Source: Siderastrea siderea (lineage: Eukaryota > Cnidaria > Anthozoa > Scleractinia > Rhizangiidae). From it: a stretch of DNA of 64,000 bases. A program made the position numbers and the translations under genes. The notes under the pieces are model-generated. The model was given only the letters and a program-made list of their open reading frames with translations. It made no database searches and was not told the DNA's origin. Location: positions 17,709,142 through 17,773,141 of the forward strand of contig OZ034975.1 of NCBI GenBank assembly GCA_964030785.1, given 5' to 3'. Positions 12,001 through 21,760 of the stretch are shown piece after piece. Each line of letters opens with the position of its first letter. Within the stretch, counting starts at the first letter, position 1.

Positions 12001-15000
12001 AAATGTGATATAATTATACACTTCGCTGCTTTTTGCGCTTTATCACCGAAAAAAAGATGAAAAAGACGTCATTTTATTCAAAAATGGCTTGACCACGGGC
12101 TACATATGACATCATATCTAGTAACCATAGCAACGGATTATCACCATACGTTTGTTAAAGTGTGTCTCAGGGATGTGTTAAGGGCAGATTCTAATAGAAA
12201 TCCACTTGGAAAACGTAGGGGGTGTTGTATTACCTTTCCACCTCGCTTCTTTTTTAAGGGGGCGGGGCACAATCCCCCAACCTTCTAGCTCGGTCCCAGA
12301 AAGCCAGGAAAAAAGCGCCGTATGAAGGGGTTTAAGTTTAACGAGCATCTTTACAAATTGGGTGCCACGAAAATCCCCACGACAAAATCGACAAAAAAAT
12401 GGTAGTGGGTGAAGGCTGACATTCATTAAGTCTCCTCGTTACTCAGTCTTCGCCAGGAGTTAAAATGTCTTACCAGTTGTTGATACGCATCCCAAGAAGT
12501 TGACAATATTTGGATGTCTGTGTCCATCCAGAGATTTGCCCAGTTCAATTTCTTGCGCCAGTGATTCCTTTTCTGTGTCGGAACTGTTATCTGCAAAGCA
12601 TACGTGTACACAAGCATAAGTACAAACATAAACAAAAGTATAGAGCAGTTTTCAATTGAGTGTCCAAAGCAATTCACGTTTTGCTTTGGTTTTGCTTTAC
12701 TTCGCTCTGTGATTGGTTAAAAAATCTCGCGCCACTTTCACGACCAATCAGAAGTAAAACTCAGACCAATCGCCACTTGCTCGCGCGTTTTCCAGCGCTT
12801 GGCGCTGGTTACATCTATTTGCTTCGAGTTCTGATTGGTTCATTGGGTAACTTGTGTTTGTTGTGATTGGCTGGGGTAATTACTTTGGTTTTGGGTTTAC
12901 GACACTCATTTGAAAAGCGCTCTAATCGCACATTGAAGGCATGAATTGCAAATGTAAACTGGTGCAATATAAATGTAAACGCAACTAACTAAGCCCAGGG
13001 GAGAACGGACCTTCGTCATGTAAAAGTGATTTAAGTTTTAAAGACACTGAGCTGTGTATGTCATCTTCTGCTTGTGTTTGCTACACTTTAGGACATTCTT
13101 GTGCGTATACGTTGAACGCAATAAGTTATAAAAGCTGAAAAGCGGGATCTTACGTTTTAGTTTCTTAACAGCCACTTCTGTTTCTCCAGGAATTCCTTTT
13201 AATCCCCAGGCCACAGCCTTCCAAACTTCGCCGAATGAACCGTTTCCCAGAACTTTTTGTAGATTGATTTGTTTCGACACAACTTCCCAACATGAAGAAG
13301 TCAGTGAAAGGTATCGCGTGTCTGAGTCACCACTGAAGTAGGACAAAAATGCAATAAAGTTAAGCTTAAGGAAAAAAACAAATTAGTTAAATATTTGCAG
13401 CTTTCAGAAACGAAAGTCTTTACAATCATTGATAACTACCACAACACTGCATTCAACCTTTTTAACTTTTTGCCGCATGTGCAAAATAGATGTCATATTA
13501 AAACTGCAGAAGTGGGCGATAGTTTGCCCTTGCCAGACCGTTTTTTTTTGTTTGTTTGTTTTTTGAAGCCGATACACCTGCGCCGTTTTTTTGGCCGATA
13601 CACCCATCCATTCTATATCCTATGGTAGGTCTATAGTACGTGATTTTTTGACATATTGACAATGTGGGATCCACCATCCTGCATTTTCAAATGTTCAGAA
13701 ACACATCTAAGGAAAAGGTGTGTCACATTGTCCCAACTAAGGTTACTCTGCTGGAGTAGTTAAAATTATTCTTCGCCTAACTTAGCTAGGTCATGAAATT
13801 TCAATCGAAACATAGAAAGTGACCTTTTGGAAGACAGCCCCATATAGTCTCACCTTGTAACAACGGCTGCCTGACTTCAATGTCATAGTTGCTTTTTAAA
13901 ACTAAGTAAGTATTTATCAGCTTATAGAATAGTTATCGTAATTAATTTAATTTACGTTTCAAGTGCAGGATTTTCTGCCATTCCACCTGAAGCATCATTC
14001 CTTTGGGCTAGAAGGGAAACATTGGAAAATTCATTAATTTAAGTAAAGCAATAAACAAAGTAAATTATACATATCGAAGACTATTACAAGTAGAACATAA
14101 CACAAGTAGAGCTGAATTTTAAGACAGAATCCATCAGGAAATTGAGTAATAAGTGGACAAAAAAGTATATCGCATTCTTTTTTTACACTTTTTAAGAACT
14201 ATAGACGTAATTAGTTATCTGTAATAACACCAAAGACAATTTCTTATGGGAGCCCGAGAAATTAAATTTCAAATTTGACAGGAATAGCCCTTTTCACGGT
14301 TACCTTTTCTCATTTGCATTACAATGACTTTGAACGTGGATGTGAGGCAATTTCGGGCAATTTTGCACTATTTACCCGAAATTGCCTCACATTCACGTTC
14401 AATTATATTGTAATGCAAATGAGAAAAGTGACCTGTGAAAAGGGCTATTGTGTAAACACAGGTAAAAATTTTAGGCGTACGGATTTCATTTCGTGAAATT
14501 TGAAATATATTTTCTCGGGCTCCCATAAGAACTGCATTGGGGCTATTAAAAATAACAAATTACATCTATAGCTCTTAAAAAGTGTAAAAAAGAATGCAAA
14601 ATGTTTTAAATTATTCTGGTACCAGGTCTTTGTCCACTGAAAATTAAAGTTACTCAATTTCCTGATGGATTCCGTCTTAATTCTAATTTTAATACTTAAA
14701 AGTATTGGTGTCTTTTTTATAGAAGTAAAACTACCCAAAACATATGTGTAAGAATAGGTATTTTGTTTTTAATTTGCCCATCTTTAACATGTCAAAATGT
14801 TTGTCAAATATATGTTTTTATTGATAATTATATACACTAGTTATTTTGCATTAGTTATTTTAGCTTTCTAACATCCTTTAGCTTTGCTGCATATTTGTTG
14901 GTTTTTGTTCTGAAAAAGAAAATTGAAAGTAGATTTTGATTTTACGTTTTTTGCCTGCCATCACCGACTTCTAGTCTCCCATTCCTCGCTCGCCTCCTCT

Positions 15001-18000
15001 TGCTCGCGCCAACATGATCAACATCCTCTCAATAACAACTTGATCGCAGTTTCGTAGATTTTGAACTTAAGACTGGACTCCATATTACTAAAATACTAAA
15101 TGTTCTTCTTTAGACGCTGAACTTGCACAACACGCCACTGCCCTTCATTCACATTCGGTAAAAATGCATAGGTCACCAACTTTAATCGTTTCAACAGTCT
15201 CTTCACACATTACCTCAGTCTACGCAAACTTTTTTACTAAGTCAATGAATAAAGCAAACTTGATGAATGTCGATCAGAGACGCTTTGGACAACACTGGGC
15301 CAATTGAGATCTTTACTGTAACTATAAGCTTAAAACCAGTGATAAGGAATTCTTAAACGTATTGATACGCACAATATCTATTGCCAGTTTCTATACAGTT
15401 TGATACTGCACGCCTTATCACTTGGGATAAGAAGTGAGGTAAATGTTCCGTGTTTGTTCGAGTTCTTTCCTTGCGTGTACGAACTGTAAATATATCTTCC
15501 CTGCTAGTATATGTGCACAGCTCAATGCCTTATCATTTAGGCTTTCGTGGCTTATTTCAGCCAGGACTCTAACTTTAGCCATGATATTACTTGGTAAGTC
15601 GTGTCCAGCAATACGACAGTGTCCATGTAGCCGGTAAACAGAGTTTCTTTTTTATTATGAGATAGTTTTGCGCGCAAGCGTAGTCAATGTGCCGTGGTTC
15701 TTAACGAGTTCCTCTCTGTCGTATCGCTTCAATTTCAGAGTGTTTGATCGGTCCACCCTTTCTTTTAAAACATACCTGAAACTCTCCTGTTATGGTAAAC
15801 CACACAAATCACAATACTCAGGCAGAAGAGGGCAGACACAGCGGCCAAAGACGCCACTAATGGGGTGTTGTGGCCGTTTTCATGAGGTTCTGCAAACAAT
15901 TACAGAATACGAATAGCGGTGAAGTGAGAAGCTCACAGAACGGAGAATTGTCCCGGGTAAAATTGTGTTTCGGAACCAGAAGATCATTCAAACAAAAGTG
16001 AAACACTTGGATTTTTAATGTGTTAAAAATTTCTCATTACACTTAATGTGTTAGGAAATTTCTCATTACACTTTTAAGGAGAAAGGGTATTTTCTAGTTA
16101 ATAATTTTTGGGTATAGTTGACTTTGCATATGACCTATAAGATAACAACGTGTTTGTGCCATTTGCATTTACTGTTTTAAATGTTTTGAACCACGAATGT
16201 GTTTTTGCCACTTGGATTAATCCTGTTTCTATGTGATGCTCTTGCCCTGCGGCATGAATTTCATGTGATACTATTTGTTTGTTTGCTTTTGTTTTGCTTC
16301 AATATTTTTCTTTGTAAAATCATTTCGCTCAGTCTTTGACAACATGGGCCCCTGTGTGGAAAAGAAGTAGCTAGTATTAACAGGCTACTCAGTAAAATAA
16401 CGATACATATACACGAACAGTAGACATAGACATAAAAATAGACATAGACATAGACATAGACATAGACACAGACATAGACATATAGACATAGACAAAGACA
16501 TAGACATAGACATAGACATATAGACATAGACATAGACATAGGCATATAGACATAGACATAGACATAGACATAGACATACACATTGACATAGACATAGACA
16601 TAGACATAGACGTAGACATAGACATAGACGTAGACATAGACATATAGACAGAGACATAGACATAGACATAGACATAGACATAGACATAGACATAGACATA
16701 GACATAGACATAGACATAGACATGACTAACGACAAATACCTCTGACTTTGAGATTGTAGGAATCTTCATAATCAATGGATGATGTAGAGTTCCAGTACGT
16801 AGCCTTACAAGTGTACCGCCCTTCGTCATCAACAGACACTTTATCAATTATGTGATGGAACTGCTTGTAAGCAGGTTGGAAATTAACTGTAGCTGTATAA
16901 TTCTTCGTCACAAGGACCTCCCGTGTTCTATGTCTTATCCACTGGGCTGTAATGGACATATTTGCTTTTAATATCTTGCAATTTAAGTCTACTTCATCGC
17001 CAGTGTCAAATTTGACGTCTTCCTGCGTGAAGATATATACCTTGCCTCTGTCTGATGTCTGTGTAGGGAAGGACGAGACCGTTGTGGCTGAAGCTGAAAC
17101 AAGAAATAGCGGGGGAAAAAACATGAAACATTCACATAAAATCTTACTGTAGCTTCCGTCAGGATTATACCATTATTGCGTTGGCCTTTTCAGAGTGCCA
17201 GCCAAGGAGTATTCACACACTGCAGTTCCATTATATTGAATGGAAGTAACATTATAATTAGGAAACGTCATACCAACCAATCTCCCACTCTCACACATTC
17301 ATCCACCCCACTTGATCTAGCTTCACCGCTCTTATAAATAAATAATTAAAGCCTAGTTGGTCTAATTCCATTGCCTGGTAGAATTTCTGAAATGTTGTTC
17401 TGAGACGTAGTTGAAAGAAGAACTATAAAGGTGGAGTTTTCGCTGTCATCGTAACTGACGCGGGATGGGCATTCGCTAATCTCGATGCCATTGGACTAAA
17501 AACAAACTTGCGTATTCATGAACTAAAACTGCTAGGAATGCAATGATTAAAGATGACGTAACTCGAAAAAATGATAGACTAAGAAAACAAAACAGCCTAG
17601 GGTAAAACATCCCAGTAATAAACTACTCTGGTATACACGAGTTGCATCTCTAGAACAAGGATTCACTTCATGTGAACAACCCACTTTCAGGAAATTAGAC
17701 TAACATTACAGATGAACAAAACTTCGACTAAGGGGTCGTTGTATATGACACCAGCGCGCCCCCCGAAACCCTCTTATATTTCTGAAATTAATAGTGTGAA
17801 CTGTACTGGATCGAGATTCTAATTTCAGTACGAAAAATTATAACGGTATCTGGTATCTTGCAAACTCATTTTTGTGTCAAATCAATGCACAACTTCGCCT
17901 GATTGTTTCGAAACGAGATTATCTTCTGTTTCAGTGTCTTATTTTTAGCTTCTTTATTCCAATTCAACGTTTCCAACTTTTCTACGAAGTTGTCATAGAT

Positions 18001-21000
18001 ATTTTTTCTATACAAGAACTGTTGTGTAGAAGCCTAAAACGGGGCACTAATGCGGTGCTGTTGCCGTTTTTAGGTGGTTCTGCAAACAATTACAGAATAC
18101 GAATAGCGGTGAAGTGGGAAGCCCACAGAACGGAGAATTGTCCCGACTAAAACTGTGTTTCGGAACCAGAAGATCATTCAAACAAAAGTGAAACACTTGG
18201 ATTTTTAATGTGTTTTCTCAAGGAAATTTCTCATTACACTTTTAAGGAGAAAGAGTATTTTTTAGTTAATAATTTCTGGGTAGTTGACTTTGCTTATGAG
18301 ATTTAAGATAACAAAAGTTGAACGTGCTTGTGCCAGTTGCATTTATTGTTTTAAATGTTTTGAACCATGAATGTGTTTTTGCCGCTTGGATTAACCCGGT
18401 TTCTATGTGATTCTCTTGCGCTGCAGCATGAATTTCATGTGATACTATTTGTTTGCTTGTTTTTGTTTTGTTTCAATATTTTTCTAAGTAAAATCATTTA
18501 TTGCTGTTTTTGACAACATAGGCCGTTGTGTGGAAAAGAAGAAGCTAGTAAACAGGCTACTCAGTAAAATAACGATACATATACACGAACAGTAGACATA
18601 GACATAGACATAGACATAAACAGTCATAGTCATAGACATAGACATAGTCATAGACATAGACATAGACATAGACATAGTCATAGACATAGACACAGACATA
18701 GACATAGACATAGACATAGTCATAGTCATAGACATAGACATAGACATAGACATAGACATAGACATAGACATAGACGTACACATAGACATGACTATCGACA
18801 AATACCTCTGACTTTGAGATTGTAGGAATCCTCATAATCAATGGATGTTGTAGAGTTCCAGTACGTAGCCTTACAAGTGTACCGCCCTTCGTCATCAACA
18901 GACACTTTATCAATTATGTGATGGAACTGATTGTAAGCAGGTTGGAAAACAACTTCATCCGTATAATTCTTCGTCATAAGGACCTCCCGTGTCTTATGTC
19001 TTATCCATTGGGCTGTAATGGACATATTTGCTTTTAATATCTTGCAATTTAAGTCTACTTTATCGCCAGTGTCAAATGTGACATTTTCCTGCGTGAAGGT
19101 ATGTACCATGACTCTGTCTAATTTCTGTGTCGGGGAGGGCGAGAATGGTGTGCCTGAAGCTGAAACAAGAAATACGGGAAACAAAAAAACATGACACACT
19201 CGCATAAAATCTCACTGTAGTTTCCGACAGGATTAGACCATTATTGCATTGGCCATTTCAGAGTTCTAGTAACGGCCAGCCAAGAAGCATTCACACACTG
19301 CAGTTCCATTATATTGAATGGAAATAACATTATAATTAGGAAAAGTCATACCAACCAATCTCCCCCTCTTACACATTCATTCACCGCATTTTAAATAGCT
19401 TCACCGCCCTTCTAATTAAAACTTAGTTGGTCTAATTCCATTACCTGGTAGAATTTCTGAAATGTTGTTCTGAGACGTAGTTGAAAGAAGAGCTATAAAG
19501 CTGGAGTTTTCGCTGTCAGCGTAACTGACGCGGGATGGGCATTCGCTACTCTCAATGCATTGGACTAAAAACAAACTTGCGTATTCATGAAATTGCTAGG
19601 AATGAAATGATTAAAGATGACGTAACTCGAAAAAATGCCAGACTGAGAAAACAAATCAGCCTAGGGTAAAACATCCCAGTAATAAACTACTTCGGCATAC
19701 ACGAGTTGCATCTCTAGAACAACGATTCACTTCATGTGAACAGCCCACTTTCAGGAAATTAGACTGACATTACAGATGAACTAAACTTCAACTAAGGAGG
19801 CGTTGTATATGACACCAGTGCGACTCCTTAAACCCTCTTGACTGTTTCTGAAAGTAACGGTGGGAACTGTACTGGATCGAGATTCTAATTCCAGTACGAA
19901 GAATTATACCGTTATGTGGTATCATGATAACTCATTTTTGTGTAAAATCAACGCAAAACTTCGCCATTGTTTCGAAACGAGATCATCTTCTGTTTCAATG
20001 TCTTATTTTTAGCTTCTTATTCCAATTCAACGTTTCCAACTACTTTTACAAATTTGTCACTTGTGTTGCATCAACAAAGTATTGTTCAATTCTGACAGCC
20101 TACAAAGAGACTAGGCAGGGGTACTACAAAAGCTTAGGCCAATTACTTTTGACCACTTCGCTTTCCAGTTTTCGCGATAGTGCAAAAACGAATTTCTTAC
20201 TTGATTTTATTAAAACATAGTGACCCTTTTGATTGATAAATCCATCACCGGACAACTCTTTAAAATGTGCTTTTTTGAAAAATCGTAAATAATTAAACAA
20301 TCAGAATGGTTCTTTCTTGCATATAATTTGCAAAAATACATTTTTGATTGATGTATTTCCATAGATGTGAAGTAATGCTTTTTAATTAGATTTATGGAAT
20401 GCTGAAAAATTGAACATATACGAGTATAAACTTTATAAAAATTACAAGCTTCTCTCACTTTTCGTATAGGCATAGCCGTTGCGGCGCCTTGTTCTTACTG
20501 TCATTCGCCGTTTTTTTATTTTTCGGTGTCAAGAATTTAATGTTCTGAGTATAAAATTTTAATTCCTTTTAGAATTTACATCGCAAAAGCTTGCAAAATA
20601 AATACCTTGGAATCATTTTTACTTTTTTAATCAAATCTCATAAAAGGTTTTGGGGAAAATAGGTAGAGGAATGAATATCTATCATGCAACTAAGAATTGG
20701 TAATTTCAGGCGTTATACTTCTTTAAGTGAGGTTCTTTGGCAACCTAATAGTTACAACACCATTTTCAGGTTTAATGGCATTTTATAAAATATGTTTTGA
20801 ACATATACATGAGAGAATAGTTTGTTGTCCGCTTTGCATTACAAGGACGATTTCACAAAGAGCTGGCGTGAATCGCAGAAAACGGTCACTACCTAACTTG
20901 TAACATAATTTTAACCTCTTGATTCTCTTTATCAAGAAACACAAATAATTCTAAAGGCTTACATGATATATTCGGTACTGCACCTCCTAAAGCCGACCCC

Positions 21001-21086
21001 AAGGAATCCCGTTCCGTCAAAAGCCAAAAACTGGAAGATAATCCAGATATAAGCATGGAAGCTTGAAATGAAAGATACCAGGTCAT
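5966..21086 (-). CDS. Receptor tyrosine kinase A (two Ig domains), 3' end missing
   Basis: Twelve exons are recognisable: 21086-20984, 19159-18806, 17093-16740, 15889-15776, 14007-13956, 13332-13154, 12590-12474, 10896-10709, 8452-8324, 7628-7540, 6623-6583, 6065-5966. All have GT/AG borders and compatible phases. The product would have a signal peptide, two Ig domains, one transmembrane helix and an intracellular tyrosine kinase resembling the FGFR/VEGFR/Cad96Ca group. Glycine loop (GNGSFGEVW), VAVKKLK lysine, HRDLAARN, DFGLA, APE and DVWSYG are all intact, so catalysis (ATP-dependent tyrosine phosphorylation at the plasma membrane) would be expected if the protein were completed. The exon encoding subdomain XI (CW..DP..RPTF) and the C-terminal tail, present in RTK B, are absent between 5966 and the repeats. 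The gene is either truncated or its last exons were displaced beyond the left edge by insertions. Confidence 0.8.
6583..6623 (-). CDS. RTK A exon: subdomain IX
   Basis: A 41-nt exon, acceptor CAATAG|ATGG and donor TTAG|GTAAGT. It encodes WSYGVVLYEIFTL, completing DVWSYG across the upstream splice. Confidence 0.85.
6859..7395. mobile_element. MITE family 1 copy, TTAA-flanked
   Basis: The element is bounded by TTAA at 6859 and 7392, with terminal CCCTATTTAG and its near complement AAAATAGAG. A second copy lies at 25386-25976. TTAA target duplication and CCC-type ends suggest a piggyBac-mobilised MITE. It contains a G13 run near 7329 and a TGACGTCA-like motif, and no coding frame. Confidence 0.65.
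7540..7628 (-). CDS. RTK A exon: activation segment end and APE motif
   Basis: An 89-nt exon, acceptor AAACAG|GGCCGG and donor GATGT|GTAAGT. It encodes GRLPIKWTAPEHLFNDA and ends at EKSDV. TAPE replaces the usual MAPE. Confidence 0.85.
7855..8120. mobile_element. Fold-back MITE
   Basis: Hairpin arms at about 8008-8054 and 8075-8117 share ATTACACGGTGG and GAAGATATGAATT. The upstream part carries CTCACTAGTGAGGATATC and TGACGTCA. It is non-coding and sits in an RTK A intron. Confidence 0.65.
8324..8452 (-). CDS. RTK A exon: catalytic loop and DFG
   Basis: A 129-nt phase 0 exon, acceptor ATGTAAG|ATCC and donor AAAG|GTAAG. It encodes ILHRDLAARNVLVG, KITDFGLA and an activation loop with tyrosines (DKYHYLYC). 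The catalytic Asp and the DFG Asp are both present. Confidence 0.9.
9340..10560. mobile_element. Long inverted-repeat element in RTK A intron
   Basis: Left-arm sequences (about 9350-9640) reappear reverse-complemented at about 10180-10560. Examples are GATGAAACTCC against the GTTTCATCCC strand, and GGCGGCCATTTTGAA against TTCAAAATGGCCACC. Inner sequence (9860-10170) also folds partly on itself. No transposase is visible, so it is probably a non-autonomous TIR element. RTK B has no counterpart in the equivalent intron. Confidence 0.6.
10709..10896 (-). CDS. RTK A exon: hinge, kinase insert and helix E
   Basis: A 188-nt exon, acceptor TTTCCAG|CTCC and donor AAAAAG|GTGTG. It encodes PMMLILEYVPYGDLLGYL, a short kinase insert with two Cys (YSCPENC) and LLSFAQQIASGMSFL. 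Confidence 0.9.
11690..12330. repeat. Dispersed repeat related to MITE family 2
   Basis: It contains GGGAGGGGGGGGG, an ATGGCGACGAGGATCGCCACCAT palindrome-like block and a CATAGCAACGGATT segment. The same block order recurs near 28600-28900, 31120-31500, 32600-32860 and 39540-39830. No gene is seen; short frames across it are chance. Confidence 0.45.
12474..12590 (-). CDS. RTK A exon: helix C region
   Basis: A 117-nt exon, acceptor TTTGCAG|ATAAC and donor AACTG|GTAAGAC. It encodes SLAQEIELGKSL, which carries the helix C Glu, and HPNIVNFLGCV. Confidence 0.88.
12641..12924. mobile_element. TIR MITE with TA flanks
   Basis: Terminal inverted repeats of about 23 bases (GAGCAGTTTTCAATTGAGTG against CACTCATTTGAAAAGCGCTC) are flanked by TA. 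This fits a Tc1/mariner-type non-autonomous element. It is rich in CCAATCA/TGATTGG motifs. Confidence 0.7.
13154..13332 (-). CDS. RTK A exon: glycine loop and catalytic lysine
   Basis: A 179-nt exon, acceptor CTTCAG|TGGTG and donor AAAAC|GTAAGA. It encodes VLGNGSFGEVWKAVA and EVAVKKLK, the ATP-binding lobe. Confidence 0.9.
13956..14007 (-). CDS. RTK A exon: juxtamembrane
   Basis: A 52-nt exon, acceptor TTCTAG|CCCAA and donor GAAAC|GTAAAT. It encodes QRNDASGGMAENPALE between the membrane helix and the kinase. The RTK B counterpart has the same length. Confidence 0.75.
14121..14678. mobile_element. 560-bp palindromic element in RTK A intron
   Basis: Ends AAGACAGAATCCATCAGG and its complement (…GGATTCCGTCTT) bound arms of more than 200 bases, with a short centre near 14345-14375 (GAGGCAATTTCGGGCAA and its complement). 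The paralogous RTK B intron near 35610 lacks it, giving an empty site. It has no coding capacity. Confidence 0.8.
14740..15770. other. RTK A intron, nothing specific
   Basis: Only scattered similarity to the RTK B intron at 35640-35740 is visible at its left end. I see no exon or repeat of note. Confidence 0.4.
15776..15889 (-). CDS. RTK A exon: transmembrane segment
   Basis: A 114-nt exon, acceptor TTTGCAG|AACCT and donor TTTCAG|GTATG. A linker (PHENGHNTP) precedes a hydrophobic helix (LVASLAAVSALFCLSIVICV), followed by a basic stop-transfer YHNRR. Confidence 0.88.
16431..16726. repeat. Hexanucleotide ACATAG array, about 300 bp
   Basis: Imperfect (ACATAG)n begins within 20 bases of the 5' splice site of the adjacent Ig exon. 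Homologous arrays are at 18593-18790 (about 200 bp) and 40577-40610 (about 30 bp). Confidence 0.95.
16740..17093 (-). CDS. RTK A exon: Ig domain, membrane-proximal copy
   Basis: A 354-nt exon (a multiple of three), acceptor TGTTTCAG|CTTC and donor CAGAG|GTATT. It encodes one Ig domain with cysteines in LNCKIL and YTCKAT, Trp in AQWIRH, and several N-x-S/T sites. It is a near copy of 18806-19159. Confidence 0.88.
18030..18079 (-). pseudogene. Transmembrane exon fragment left by tandem duplication
   Basis: The acceptor TTTGCAG and the first 16 or so codons match the transmembrane exon (PPKNGNSTALV). Similarity then stops at the duplication junction, so the hydrophobic core and the donor site are gone. 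It should be skipped in splicing. Confidence 0.75.
18593..18790. repeat. Hexanucleotide ACATAG array, about 200 bp
   Basis: Same motif and same position relative to the Ig-exon donor as at 16431-16726, with additional ATAGTC variants. Confidence 0.95.
18806..19159 (-). CDS. RTK A exon: Ig domain, distal copy
   Basis: A 354-nt exon, 2066 bases from the other Ig exon, with identical phase (1-1). Including both therefore keeps frame. Ig cysteines and tryptophan are conserved as in the first copy; differences include KTREVLM and DEVVFQ. Confidence 0.88.
20984..21086 (-). CDS. RTK A exon: signal peptide
   Basis: ATG at 21086 opens MTWYLSFQASMLISGLSS, a hydrophobic leader followed by polar residues. 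Donor GGAG|GTGCAG leaves phase 1 and joins the Ig exon. This start is chosen because the RTK B copies align to it (M-x-x-YLSFQ). Confidence 0.72.
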
Positions 21087-21760
21087 CGCTTGCTTTAAAG
21101 GACAATTTTAGTCCACCCGGCAGGCTTCACTATTTCATTTATGCAAGTTAATATACTTTTTTGAAATGTCAGTTTTTTGTCTGCCCAGTGACGCCTCATT
21201 GATTCTCATGTAAATGAACAATTGTAAAACTAAATAAACGTGTCCGGTGAATGAAGTCAGTATACACACGAAACAAAGACACGCTGATTAGTTTTGATGA
21301 ATTATTTCAGCATAGGTGGTTGTCTTTTATTGGGATTCTCTCAGCAGTACTTCAATTTATTTTGTTTCAGGTCTTTCTTGGAAATTAAACTAAAAACCTC
21401 AAGCATAGATTATTATGTTTACATAGTATTCTCTTTGCTAAGATTGCGGAAAGCGCAGCTGTAAAAAGGGTCAATTATGTTCTCCACTTTTTAGAAAATA
21501 GTCTTTTTTCTTTTAATCAAGCTAGCGTTCTATTTTCACATTCGCTTGATTTTAAATGCATTTTATTTTTTTTTTCTTAAGAATTGACAAGTTTATCTAC
21601 ATCAACATGCAACAGCACATGTGAATGGTGTGAAATATATGTCTGATAGAGGAGAAGAAAAGAATATTAAACTGCTAGCAGTCTATATAATCTAATAAAA
21701 GCGACGGTGGCACATAGTAATTCCTGCCAAAAAAAATGCAAAGGAAAATTAACTGTTTTC
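21087..21760. promoter_or_regulatory. Putative 5' flank of RTK A shared with RTK B
   Basis: Segments such as CACCCGGCAGGCTTCA and AATTATTT with GTTGTCTTTT match the sequence upstream of the RTK B first exons (42660-43060 and 48220-48620). The promoter was therefore probably part of the duplicated unit. No TATA box can be assigned. Confidence 0.4.

Noticed and set aside
16261..16847. Minus-strand frames of 106-152 codons with Met-Ser or Tyr-Val repeats
   Set aside because: Translations of the ACATAG array reading into the Ig exon; the array is intronic because a good donor precedes it.
16420..18800. CRISPR-like regular repeats
   Set aside because: Plain hexanucleotide microsatellites without unique spacers, in a eukaryotic intron.
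18484..18913. Minus-strand frames of 105-118 codons
   Set aside because: Same explanation as at 16261-16847.
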